Source of the DNA: Candidatus Gastranaerophilales bacterium
Lineage (GTDB): Bacteria > Cyanobacteriota > Vampirovibrionia > Gastranaerophilales > Gastranaerophilaceae
NCBI GenBank assembly: GCA_944322545.1
Contig: CALUPF010000014.1
Coordinates: forward strand, 50,440-114,439
DNA length: 64,000 bases
Reading direction: 5' to 3'
A model generated the notes under the pieces. The model ran no database searches, had not been told where the DNA came from, and saw only the letters and a list, made by a program, of their open reading frames with translations. Below are positions 27,886 through 36,435 of the stretch, in pieces. The position numbers were made by a program, and so were the translations under genes. Each line of letters starts with the position of its first letter. Positions within the stretch are counted from its first letter, which is position 1.

Positions 27886-28325
27886 TTTTTAAATTGCATA
27901 AAATTCCTGACAGGCTTATATTCAGGATTGTTTTTGCTTTTATAATTCTTTTGAATTTAAAATATGTGTTTTTGATTTTTCAAATTCCTTATACGTTGGC
28001 TTTTGTAGATTATATTCCTAAAAATGAGTTTTATTCTGATGTGATGAATCTACGTAATTCTGCAAAGGAAATAAAAAATTTTTATGATGAAGGACACACT
28101 GGTTTTGTTTCAGATATTGAACAATCGAGTGTTTTTGATATTCAAGAATCAATAAAATCTTTTTATATTTCTCAATATGCAGTAGTTCCTTCAATTTTGA
28201 AAAATGATCAAGAAGAAATGTATGTGATTGGAAAATTTGAAAAATTGGCTAGATCACCTAAAGACTATGAAGTTTATAAAAAAATAAATGAGAAAATTTA
28301 TATATATAAAAGGATAAATCCATAA
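27882..28325 (+). CDS. hypothetical single-span membrane protein
   Basis: The product is 147 residues, with the start at ATG 27882 overlapping the coaE stop. One N-terminal membrane span (LIFRIVFAFIILLNLKYVF) is followed by an extracytoplasmic-looking domain of about 115 residues that is rich in Tyr, Lys and Glu. No motif is recognised. The gene is joined to the following polytopic membrane protein gene by a TAATG overlap, so the two probably act together in envelope glycan work. Confidence 0.7.
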   Translation: MIFKLHKIPDRLIFRIVFAFIILLNLKYVFLIFQIPYTLAFVDYIPKNEFYSDVMNLRNSAKEIKNFYDEGHTGFVSDIEQSSVFDIQESIKSFYISQYAVVPSILKNDQEEMYVIGKFEKLARSPKDYEVYKKINEKIYIYKRINP

Positions 28326-29671
28326 TGTTAGCTGTTTTATATAAAATTATAATGGTAATATTGGCTTTTGCAGTACCATATATGCTTGGATATTTTGTTG
28401 TCTCTTTGATAGAAAGAGAAATGGAATTGCGTTTTAGGATATTATTCGCTATTCCTATGGGTTATGGCATAAGTTCAATATTATATTTTTTGTATTTATG
28501 TTGTAATTTTAATCATTTTCCTTTATTTGTATTGTTTGAGATTGCTTTAACAATTGTACTTTGCATGCTTTATTACAATGAGGAAAAGCCAGATTTAAGC
28601 AAGCATAAGTTTTCAAGGCTATCAAGTTGGTTTTATCTTTTAAACTTGTATGCAGTTTTGATTTATTTAAAATATTTCATTATAAATCCTATGGGAAGCT
28701 GGGATGGTTTTAGAATTTGGAATATAAAAGCTGAGTTTTTGTTTTTAGATAATCCTTTGTGGAAAAATGTATTCCAATTGCCTCATTTTATGTCACATAA
28801 CGATTATCCGATGTTTTTACCTTCGATAACTTCAAGAATTTGGGGATATATAGGGGTTCAGAACTTTACTGCAAATATGATTTTAGGTTTGATTTTTACA
28901 TTTGGACTTGTTTACCTTTTATATCAAGCAATCAGGTATTTCAAAAGTGAAAAAGTTGCAATAGCGGTAGCTTCAGTTTTTATGATTTCAGATATTTTTA
29001 TCGTGAATGGAGCTGCACAATGTGCTGATGTACCTTTAGCATATTTCTTTTTAGCTGCAGTTGTATGTGTATTTATGTACTTTAAAAAGGACTCTTTTTC
29101 ATATTTAACTTTGGGAATGATTTTTGCTGCTTTAAGTATTTGGGTGAAAAATGAAGGAATGATGTTTTTTGTTGTCTATATGGCAGTGCTTTTAGGGTAT
29201 TTTTTGTATTCAAAAAAGTACAAAAATGTTTTGGTGTGTGGATTAGCAACGTTGCCAGTGATATTTTTGACAGTTTTATACAAAAAATTTACTGCATCTC
29301 CAAATGATTTGATTACAGGTTTTTTCTTGTTTAAAACTTGGCATTTCGCTTTTGATTTTCAAAGATATTGGATAATAATAAAAACATTTTTGTCTATGAC
29401 ATTTTTAAGATTCACAATTTTCTTTGTGTTGCTGTTTTTAACAATCAAAGGATTTAAAATTAGACCTAAAAATAAAGATGCTTTTATTCTTTCATTAATT
29501 ATTTTTGGGTTGATGGTTGTGGGATATTTTTGTGTTTATTTGTTTTCTCCACATGATGTCCAGTGGCTAGTTGATAATTCGATGGATAGAATTATGATTC
29601 AAATTTTACCTATATTCTTATTCTTATTTTCAATAAATCTCAGAATAGGTAAGCCAGATACAATGAATTAA
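28325..29671 (+). CDS. polytopic membrane protein, possible GT-C type glycosyltransferase
   Basis: The product is 448 residues with about eleven to thirteen spans. After the third or fourth span there is a large loop with NPMGSWDGFRIWNIKAEF and SHNDYPMFLP, acidic and aromatic motifs of the kind found in lipid-linked-sugar (GT-C/ArnT/PMT) transferases. A further segment, NGAAQCADVPLAYFFL, resembles the second acidic loop of that group. The assignment is by topology and loop character only. It overlaps the 147-residue membrane protein gene by 1 bp. Confidence 0.6.
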   Translation: MLAVLYKIIMVILAFAVPYMLGYFVVSLIEREMELRFRILFAIPMGYGISSILYFLYLCCNFNHFPLFVLFEIALTIVLCMLYYNEEKPDLSKHKFSRLSSWFYLLNLYAVLIYLKYFIINPMGSWDGFRIWNIKAEFLFLDNPLWKNVFQLPHFMSHNDYPMFLPSITSRIWGYIGVQNFTANMILGLIFTFGLVYLLYQAIRYFKSEKVAIAVASVFMISDIFIVNGAAQCADVPLAYFFLAAVVCVFMYFKKDSFSYLTLGMIFAALSIWVKNEGMMFFVVYMAVLLGYFLYSKKYKNVLVCGLATLPVIFLTVLYKKFTASPNDLITGFFLFKTWHFAFDFQRYWIIIKTFLSMTFLRFTIFFVLLFLTIKGFKIRPKNKDAFILSLIIFGLMVVGYFCVYLFSPHDVQWLVDNSMDRIMIQILPIFLFLFSINLRIGKPDTMN

Positions 29672-29734
29672 TTATTACTATTTTCGACAAGTGTGATAAA
29701 ATTGGTTAAACAAAGATAAAGTAAGGTAGATAAT

Positions 29735-30289
29735 ATGAAAAATATAAAAAATAAACTAGTTTTAACATTAGTTGCCACATTATTAATGGCGGGTGGAATG
29801 ATTGCATTTGCTGATAAAGTTCAAATTGCAGATAAAGCGCCTGTAAAAAATGAAGTTAAGCTGGATTTAAAGTCACAAGCTGCTGATTTGTCTAAAAAAG
29901 ATGTAGTTGCAGGTAATTATGTTGCTGTTGCACCTTTAGAATTAGTAGCTGCACCTAGCAAATATTTAAATAAAAATGTTAAATTCAAAGCTACATTTGA
30001 TAAATTTTCAACTTTGGGGCTAGATTACAAGCCTGCATATCGTGATTCACAAAAATATATTTCATTTTTAATAAAAAGAGATGATGTGACAGATCACACA
30101 ATTCCATTGGCTGAAATGAAAATTTTTATAAAACGTTCAGAAGCAGAAAAATTTATTGATCTTGATTCAGGTGACATAATTGAAGTTTATGGAAAAGTCT
30201 TTTCTGATGCTTTGACTGACACTTGGGTTGAAGTAAATAAGCTTGTAGTTTTAGAAAAGAAAAATAAAGATAAAGCTAAAAAAGCATAA
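29735..30289 (+). CDS. secreted hypothetical protein, OB-fold-like
   Basis: The product is 184 residues. The signal peptide is clear (KLVLTLVATLLMAGGMIAFA, cleavage near residue 26). The mature part alternates charged and hydrophobic residues, with SGDIIEVYGKVFSDALTDTW resembling a nucleic-acid/OB-type beta barrel such as the YgiW/DUF5689-like groups. It ends in a lysine-rich tail. It is likely periplasmic; the function is unknown. Confidence 0.65.
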   Translation: MKNIKNKLVLTLVATLLMAGGMIAFADKVQIADKAPVKNEVKLDLKSQAADLSKKDVVAGNYVAVAPLELVAAPSKYLNKNVKFKATFDKFSTLGLDYKPAYRDSQKYISFLIKRDDVTDHTIPLAEMKIFIKRSEAEKFIDLDSGDIIEVYGKVFSDALTDTWVEVNKLVVLEKKNKDKAKKA

Positions 30290-30308
30290 TTTAAAAAAGT
30301 TTGTTAAA

Positions 30309-30338
30309 TTGAAAAACAGGCATAAAAACCTGTATAAT
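30309..30338 (+). promoter_or_regulatory. promoter for the GH57 gene
   Basis: A -35 TTGAAA (30309-30314), an 18-bp spacer and a consensus -10 TATAAT (30333-30338). Transcription would start near 30345, which rules out a start codon at 30337 and supports ATG 30370. Confidence 0.65.
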
Positions 30339-30369
30339 GTTAGCAAAGAAAAGTTGCGGAGTTACCATA

Positions 30370-32922
30370 ATGGCTGAAAAAAACGAAGTTATAGATAAAA
30401 CTGAAAAAAATAAAAATTATTTAACAATCCATGGGCATTTTTATCAACCTCCAAGAGAAAACCCTTGGTTAGAAGCAATTGAGCTTCAAGATAGTGCTTT
30501 ACCCTTTCATGATTGGAATGAAAGGATAAATTTGGAATGTTATAATCCAAACTCTGCATCAAGAATTGTTGATGATAAAAACAAAGTATTAGATATTGTT
30601 AATAACTATTCTTTGATGAGCTATAACTTTGGTCCTACTCTTTTGTCTTGGATGGAAACTCATGCGCCTAAAACATATGAAAGAGTTGTAAAAGCTGATA
30701 TTGCAAGTCGTGTTAAGTTTTCTGGTCATGGTAACGCAATAGCGCAGGTGTATAACCACATGATTATGCCTTTAGCTAATCGTCATGATAAAGAAACTCA
30801 GGTTAAATGGGGCATTAGAGATTTTGAATACAGATTTGGAAGAATGCCTGAAGGTATGTGGCTTGCTGAAACTGCAGTAGATGACGAGACTCTAGAGGTT
30901 TTGGCTGATAATGGAATAAAATTTACCATTCTTTCTCCATTTCAGGCTTTGAAATTTAGAAAAATTGGCGATAAATCAAAAGAAGCTTGGAAAGATGCAG
31001 GCTGGGGTAATATAGACCCTGCAAAACCATATAGATACTTTATAAAAAGTAATCCTGAAAAATATGTTGATTTGTTTTTCTATGATGGTGCGATATCTAA
31101 ATCAGTTGCTTTCGATAATATATTGCAAGATGGAAACAAATTTGTAAACAGATTAAAAGAAGGTATTTCAGCGGATAGAAATTATCCTCAATTGATAAAT
31201 ATAGGTACAGATGGTGAAAGCTATGGACACCACACTAAATTTGGGGATATGGCTTTAGCTTATGTATTAAGAGTTAAAGCAGAAGAAGCAGGTTTCACTA
31301 TTACTAACTATGCTGAATATCTAGATAAATATGGCGTTAAAGATGAGGTTGATATTAAGCAAGCTTCTTCATGGAGCTGTTTCCACGGTGTTGGCCGTTG
31401 GAAAGAAGATTGTGGTTGTTCAACAGGTGGACAACCAAGCTGGAATCAACGTTGGAGAAAGCCATTAAGAGATGCTTTGGACTATTTGAGAGATAATCTT
31501 ATTCAGCTTTATGAAAAACAAGGTAAGAAATTTTTCACAAGAGATCCTTGGGAAGTTAGAAATGATTATATTAATGTCATTTTGGATAGAAGTGAGCTTT
31601 CTATAAAGAATTTCTTTAAAAATAATTTAAAACCTGAATGTAATGATGATGACAAAGTTGCCGCAATGAAACTTTTGGAAATACAAAGACAGGCTATGTT
31701 GATGTACACAAGCTGTGGCTGGTTCTTCTCTGAAATTTCAGGTATTGAAACAACTCAGATTATGAAATATGCAGCAAGGGCAATGCAGTTAGCTGCAAGT
31801 TTTACTGATAAAGATTACGAAACTGAATTTTTGAATATTCTTGCTAATGCGCAAAGTAATATAAAAGAGTTTGGTACAGGTGCTGATATATATAGGAAAT
31901 TTGTAAAACCTTCAGTCGTATCTATAAAACAAATCGTTAGCTTGTGGGCAATATTATCTTTGTATGAAGAAAGTGAAGATGAAACTTCATTATATTGCTA
32001 CGATATCAAACGTTTGAGTTATAAAAGCGTATCTAAAGGTAAAAATAGTTTATATCTAGGTCGTGTAGAGATAAAATCTCGTATTACATTGGAAAAATAT
32101 GATATGATTTTTGCACTTTTGAAATATTCTGGTGGCGATTTCCATTGTGCTATTAAAGAATACTCAACAGCTGATGAGTTTAATGAAGTGCAAAAAAATC
32201 TTACACAGACTTTCGTAAATTATCCACTTACTGAAATTATCAGAAGTTTGGATGAAAACTTTGGTAAAGAATATTACACATTAAAAGATATCTTTATCGA
32301 GGAAAGAAGACGAATTCTAAATACAATGATTCAAGGTAAGACAAATAAATTTAGTGGATTATACAAAGATATCTATGAAGATGGAAAAGCATCAATTTTC
32401 CACTTCAAAAATCTAGGTTTAACACCTCCAGATGAATTCAAAATTGCAGCTAGATATGTTCTTGGTATTGAGTTTAATAAGCTCATTCAAAATTGTGAAA
32501 AAACAATCAATGAACATGATCTTCAAGAAGCAATTGATGTGAATAATGAAGCTAAAGCATTAGATATCAAATTGGACAAAAAACTTGCAAATGCAATATT
32601 CTCTGAAAAGATTACAGATGCTATGTATGTTTTAGCGAAAAATCCTGAAGTGCATACTATTAACGCAGTGTTAAACTTGTTTAATTATGTTGATATGCTT
32701 GAATTGCGTGTAGACACATCAGAAGCTCAAAATACATACTTTAACAAATTACATGAGCTATTAGAAGATGTTGTATCTGACATTGATGAATTAAAAGATG
32801 AATATGATAGAAAGTTTGTATTGTTGTTGCTTGAATTAGGTTCAAGATTAAATATAAATACAGATTTTTATAAGGCTACATTTGATAAAGCAATGTCTCC
32901 TTTGAATATGAAAAAGAACTAA
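30370..32922 (+). CDS. glycoside hydrolase family 57 with DUF3536 domain
   Basis: The product is 850 residues. The start ATG 30370 has CGGAG eight bases upstream and lies downstream of a good promoter. The GH57 (alpha/beta)7 domain opens with LTIHGHFYQPPRENPWLEAI. The nucleophile Glu is in PEGMWLAETAVDDETL and the acid/base Asp in NIGTDGESYGHH. The C-terminal half (about 420-850) is the DUF3536-type helical region. There is no signal peptide, so it is cytoplasmic. GH57 enzymes act on alpha-glucans (amylase, amylopullulanase or branching activities), so a role in glycogen turnover is likely, complementing the secreted GH13 enzyme. Confidence 0.9.
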   Translation: MAEKNEVIDKTEKNKNYLTIHGHFYQPPRENPWLEAIELQDSALPFHDWNERINLECYNPNSASRIVDDKNKVLDIVNNYSLMSYNFGPTLLSWMETHAPKTYERVVKADIASRVKFSGHGNAIAQVYNHMIMPLANRHDKETQVKWGIRDFEYRFGRMPEGMWLAETAVDDETLEVLADNGIKFTILSPFQALKFRKIGDKSKEAWKDAGWGNIDPAKPYRYFIKSNPEKYVDLFFYDGAISKSVAFDNILQDGNKFVNRLKEGISADRNYPQLINIGTDGESYGHHTKFGDMALAYVLRVKAEEAGFTITNYAEYLDKYGVKDEVDIKQASSWSCFHGVGRWKEDCGCSTGGQPSWNQRWRKPLRDALDYLRDNLIQLYEKQGKKFFTRDPWEVRNDYINVILDRSELSIKNFFKNNLKPECNDDDKVAAMKLLEIQRQAMLMYTSCGWFFSEISGIETTQIMKYAARAMQLAASFTDKDYETEFLNILANAQSNIKEFGTGADIYRKFVKPSVVSIKQIVSLWAILSLYEESEDETSLYCYDIKRLSYKSVSKGKNSLYLGRVEIKSRITLEKYDMIFALLKYSGGDFHCAIKEYSTADEFNEVQKNLTQTFVNYPLTEIIRSLDENFGKEYYTLKDIFIEERRRILNTMIQGKTNKFSGLYKDIYEDGKASIFHFKNLGLTPPDEFKIAARYVLGIEFNKLIQNCEKTINEHDLQEAIDVNNEAKALDIKLDKKLANAIFSEKITDAMYVLAKNPEVHTINAVLNLFNYVDMLELRVDTSEAQNTYFNKLHELLEDVVSDIDELKDEYDRKFVLLLLELGSRLNINTDFYKATFDKAMSPLNMKKN

Positions 32923-33000
32923 TCCTTCAAACTAATTTACTTGTATTTTGTATTCCGAGTGATACAATTATAGAAGATAACTAGTTAATCGGGTGAAGAT

Positions 33001-33210
33001 ATGGGCAGGATTGTAATAGACAAAGAAGAATGTAAGGGATGTTACATTTGTGTAAATGCTTGTCCTAAAGGGCTTTTGAAAAAAAGTGAAACAAGAAATG
33101 AACATGGCGATTATCCGGTTGAGTTTGTTGGAGATGAGGGAAGCTGTATCGGTTGTGCTATGTGTGCACAAAGTTGTCCTGATGTGGCAATAAAAGAGGT
33201 TTATAGATAA
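33001..33210 (+). CDS. 2-oxoacid:ferredoxin oxidoreductase delta subunit (2x[4Fe-4S] ferredoxin)
   Basis: The product is 69 residues with two cluster motifs: CKGCYICVNACPKG and CIGCAMCAQSCPD (each C-x2-C-x2-C-x3-CP). It is the electron-transfer subunit that passes electrons from the thiamine-diphosphate centre to external ferredoxin. GGGTGA precedes the ATG. Its TAA is followed at once by the GTG of the alpha subunit, so the four genes form one operon. Confidence 0.93.
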   Translation: MGRIVIDKEECKGCYICVNACPKGLLKKSETRNEHGDYPVEFVGDEGSCIGCAMCAQSCPDVAIKEVYR

Positions 33211-34293
33211 GTGGCCAAGGTATTAGTTAAAGGTAATGAAGCTATTGCTCAGGCAGCAATAAATGCAGGTTGTCAGTGCTATTTCGGTTATCCAATTACT
33301 CCTCAAAGTGAAATTGGTGAGTATATGGGGGCTCATTTACCTAAAATGGGAAGAGTTTTTGTTACGGCAGAAAGCGAGTTGGCGTCAATAAATATGGTTA
33401 TAGGCGCTGGTACGACTGGTGCTAAGGCTATGACTTCTTCTTCATCATGCGGAATTGCTTTAATGCAAGAATCTATTTCAGCTATGTGTTGTGCAGAGGT
33501 TCCTGGCGTTATAGTTAGCGTTATGAGAGGTGGTCCTGGATTAGGTAACATTGCTCCCGCTCAAGCTGATTATTTCCAAGCTTTAAAAGGTGGTGGGAAT
33601 GGTGATTATAAAACTCTTGTTTTATCTCCTTCTACCGTTCAGGAAGCTATCGATTTGACCTATAGAGCTTTTTATTTGGCATTAAAATATAGAAACCCTG
33701 TTATGTTATTAGCAGATGGTATTTTAGGTCAGATGATGGAACCGGCTGAGTTTGGTGAATATCCTTATGAAGACCCAGACGTTTCGACTTGGGCTTTAGA
33801 TGGGGCAAATAATAGAGAGCCACGAAACATTGTTTCTTTGCATATGCCAGAGGGAGCAATGGAAGAAAGAACAAATCGACTTTTCGAAAAATATCAGGCT
33901 ATGCAGGAAAATGAAACAACATATGAAGATTTTATGCTTAAAGATGCAAAGCTTGTGATTACTGCATTTGGCACAGTAGGCAGAGTTGCAAAAACAGCAA
34001 TCAAAAAAGCAAGAGAAGCTGGAATGAAAGTTGGATTATTTAGACCAATAACTTTATTTCCATTCCCAGATAAAGCTTTACACGATGTAGCTGAAAATGC
34101 TGATTTGATTTTAGATTTGGAGTTGAATAAAGGCCAGATGCTTTTAGATGTTCGTTCTGCAGTGTTTGGTGCCTGTCCTGTTGAGTTTTATGGTAGAACT
34201 GCAGGAGGACTTTTAACTCCTGACAGTATTTATGAAAAAATTTGTGAGTTGTATAAAAAAATAGACAATAAAATAGAAGCAGGGGTTAATTAA
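33211..34293 (+). CDS. vorB: 2-oxoacid:ferredoxin oxidoreductase alpha subunit (VorB/KorA type)
   Basis: The product is 360 residues, starting with GTG directly after the ferredoxin stop. It contains AGCQCYFGYPITPQSEIGEY, MTSSSSCGIALMQESIS and the GGPGLGNIAPAQADYFQ loop. A transketolase-C-like domain follows (ITAFGTVGRVAKTAIKKARE). With its partners it oxidatively decarboxylates a 2-oxoacid (2-oxoglutarate or branched-chain 2-oxoacid) to the acyl-CoA, reducing ferredoxin, or runs in reverse. The pattern is closest to the 3-methyl-2-oxobutanoate (VorB) group, but the substrate is not certain. Confidence 0.9.
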   Translation: MAKVLVKGNEAIAQAAINAGCQCYFGYPITPQSEIGEYMGAHLPKMGRVFVTAESELASINMVIGAGTTGAKAMTSSSSCGIALMQESISAMCCAEVPGVIVSVMRGGPGLGNIAPAQADYFQALKGGGNGDYKTLVLSPSTVQEAIDLTYRAFYLALKYRNPVMLLADGILGQMMEPAEFGEYPYEDPDVSTWALDGANNREPRNIVSLHMPEGAMEERTNRLFEKYQAMQENETTYEDFMLKDAKLVITAFGTVGRVAKTAIKKAREAGMKVGLFRPITLFPFPDKALHDVAENADLILDLELNKGQMLLDVRSAVFGACPVEFYGRTAGGLLTPDSIYEKICELYKKIDNKIEAGVN

Positions 34294-34294
34294 T

Positions 34295-35047
34295 ATGGAA
34301 ACACTAGTTTATAAAAGACCCGAAAGCTTGTTAAAAGATGGACATTTTACATTTTGTCCGGGTTGCGGGCATGGTGTAGTTTTAAGAATGATTGCAGAGT
34401 TGATTGATGAGTTTAATATTCAAAAAGATACGATAGCAATATCTTCTGTCGGATGTTCGATATTTTTGGAAAAATTCTTTAATTTAGATGTAGCTGGTGC
34501 TTCACATGGTCGTTCACCTTGTGTTGCAACAGGTGTTAAAAGATGTAAGCCAGATAAATTTGTTTTTACATACCAAGGCGATGGCGACGCAGCTACAATA
34601 GGTTTCAACGAAACAATTCACACAGCAAGTCGTGGTGAGCATATTACGACAATCATGATTAATAATACTAATTTTGGTATGACTGGCGGGCAAGCAAGTG
34701 CTACAACGCTTGTTGGTCAAGTTACGACTACTACACCAATGGGAAGAAAACCTGAGTTGACTGGATATCCATTGCATGCTGCTGAGATCGTTTCAAAATG
34801 TGATGGAACTGCATATTGTGCTAGGGTAGCTATTACAACTCCTGCGCAAATTAGAAAAGCTAAAGCCGCTTTGAAAAAAGCCTTTGAAGTACAGCTAAAT
34901 GGTTTAGGTTATGGGTTTGTTGAAGTTTTAGCAGCTTGTCCTACTAATTGGCATATGACACCTGTGGATTCACTTAATCATATTGAAAACGTTATTGAGA
35001 AAGTTCATCCTTTGGGTGTGTTTAAAGATATTACGGGAGAACAATAA
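34295..35047 (+). CDS. 2-oxoacid:ferredoxin oxidoreductase beta subunit (thiamine diphosphate-binding)
   Basis: The product is 250 residues. The thiamine-diphosphate/Fe-S region starts FCPGCGHGVVLRMIAEL. Then come SVGCSIFLEKFFNLD, HGRSPCVATGVKRCKPD and the metal/pyrophosphate motif QGDGDAATIGFNETIHTA with NNTNFGMTGGQ. It starts 1 bp after the alpha gene ends. It forms the catalytic site with the alpha subunit. Confidence 0.93.
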   Translation: METLVYKRPESLLKDGHFTFCPGCGHGVVLRMIAELIDEFNIQKDTIAISSVGCSIFLEKFFNLDVAGASHGRSPCVATGVKRCKPDKFVFTYQGDGDAATIGFNETIHTASRGEHITTIMINNTNFGMTGGQASATTLVGQVTTTTPMGRKPELTGYPLHAAEIVSKCDGTAYCARVAITTPAQIRKAKAALKKAFEVQLNGLGYGFVEVLAACPTNWHMTPVDSLNHIENVIEKVHPLGVFKDITGEQ

Positions 35048-35051
35048 TTTT

Positions 35052-35615
35052 ATGGATATGAGTGTTATCGTTGCAGGTTTTGGGGGACAAGGTGCTTTAT
35101 TAGCAGGCATAATACTTTGTCATGCAGCTGTAATAGAAGGTAAAAAAACAACTTGGATTCCTTCTTATGGTGCTGAAATGAGAGGTGGGGCTGTTAATTG
35201 TGCGGTTAATATTTCAGATGATGAAATAGGTTCGCCTGTTATTGATAAAGCTGATTTTGTTATAGCAATGAATGATGTATCGCAAATTAAGTTTGAGGAT
35301 AAAGTGAAAAATGGCGGTTGTATGATTATCAATTCGTCTTTATCAAATATTAAACCTAATAGAAAAGATATAAATTATATTGAAATTCCACTTAATGAGC
35401 TAGCTCATAAACTTACTCAGCCTGCATTTGTTAATGTTATTGCATTAGGTGCTTTTATTGAAAAAACAAAAGTTTTGAAGATGGAATCTGTTATCAGTGC
35501 AATGACAGAAATGGCGAAAACTCTTTCAGAAAAGAAAAGAAAGCTTTTGCCTAATAATATTGAGTCTTTAAAATTCGGAGCAAGTTTTATTAAAAATCCG
35601 CTTCCAGTGTCATAG
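35052..35615 (+). CDS. 2-oxoacid:ferredoxin oxidoreductase gamma subunit
   Basis: The product is 187 residues from ATG 35052, where the family N-terminus MSVIVAGFGGQGALLAGIIL begins; longer upstream readings run through the beta gene and are not plausible. SYGAEMRGGAVNCAVNIS is the conserved second motif. This subunit binds coenzyme A and closes the delta-alpha-beta-gamma set. It lies 16 bp before the punA start. Confidence 0.92.
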   Translation: MDMSVIVAGFGGQGALLAGIILCHAAVIEGKKTTWIPSYGAEMRGGAVNCAVNISDDEIGSPVIDKADFVIAMNDVSQIKFEDKVKNGGCMIINSSLSNIKPNRKDINYIEIPLNELAHKLTQPAFVNVIALGAFIEKTKVLKMESVISAMTEMAKTLSEKKRKLLPNNIESLKFGASFIKNPLPVS

Positions 35616-35631
35616 TTATTTGGGGAAACAG

Positions 35632-36435
35632 ATGATAAACGAGTCTACAAATTACATAAAAAAGAAAATAAAAGATTTTGAGCCAGAGATTGGGATTATT
35701 TTAGGTTCAGGTTTAGGTGATTTTGCAGATAATTTGGAAGGAATAAGAATAAAATATTCTGAAATTCCTGGTTTTGAAACTTCAACTGTGACTGGGCACA
35801 GAGGACAGTTAGTTTTTGCTGAAGTAGAAGGCAAAAAAGCTATAATTATGCAAGGCCGTTTTCATTATTACGAAGGCTATCATATAAGCAAAGTTGTTTT
35901 TCCAATCAAAGTTATGAAAAAATTAGGAGTAAAAACTTTGATAATAACTAATGCTGCTGGTAGTGTAAATAAAGGGTATAATGCAGGTGATTTGATGGCT
36001 ATTTCTGATCACATAAATCTTATGGGCGTTAATCCTTTAATCGGAGAAAATGATGCTACATTAGGTGACAGATTCCCTGATATGAGCGAAGTTTATAACA
36101 AAAAGATGTTAGAATTGGTTCAAAAATTGGGAAAAGATTTAAATATAGTCGTAAGAAAAGGTGTATATGCTGCGATGAGTGGTCCAAGTTATGAGACTCC
36201 TGCGGAGATAAATATGCTGCGCATAATGGGGGCCGATGCTGTTGGTATGTCAACTGTTCCTGAAGCATTAGTCGCTAATTATTGTGGTATGAATGTCCTT
36301 GGTATAAGCTGTATCACTAATTCAGCAGCTGGTGTTCACCCTTCTAGGCTTTCTCATGCTGAAGTTGTTGAGACAGCTGAAAAGGTAAAAAATTCTTTTA
36401 AAATGCTTCTTACTTCATTAATAAAAGAGGTTTAG
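35632..36435 (+). CDS. punA: purine nucleoside phosphorylase (class II, trimeric type)
   Basis: The product is 267 residues from ATG 35632 (GGGGA five bases upstream; a TTG at 35620 is the alternative). It phosphorolyses purine nucleosides to base and ribose-1-phosphate. Visible are the phosphate loop ILGSGLGDFAD, VTGHRGQLVF, MQGRFHYYEGY, LIITNAAGSVN and SGPSYETPAEINML, with the base-binding Asn in CITNSAAG. The Glu/Asn pair fits guanosine and inosine. The stop overlaps that of the convergent NTPase gene. Confidence 0.95.
   Translation: MINESTNYIKKKIKDFEPEIGIILGSGLGDFADNLEGIRIKYSEIPGFETSTVTGHRGQLVFAEVEGKKAIIMQGRFHYYEGYHISKVVFPIKVMKKLGVKTLIITNAAGSVNKGYNAGDLMAISDHINLMGVNPLIGENDATLGDRFPDMSEVYNKKMLELVQKLGKDLNIVVRKGVYAAMSGPSYETPAEINMLRIMGADAVGMSTVPEALVANYCGMNVLGISCITNSAAGVHPSRLSHAEVVETAEKVKNSFKMLLTSLIKEV

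Noticed and set aside
34983..35051. Upstream extension of the oxidoreductase gamma subunit
   Set aside because: It runs through the beta-subunit gene in another frame; the family N-terminus begins at 35052.
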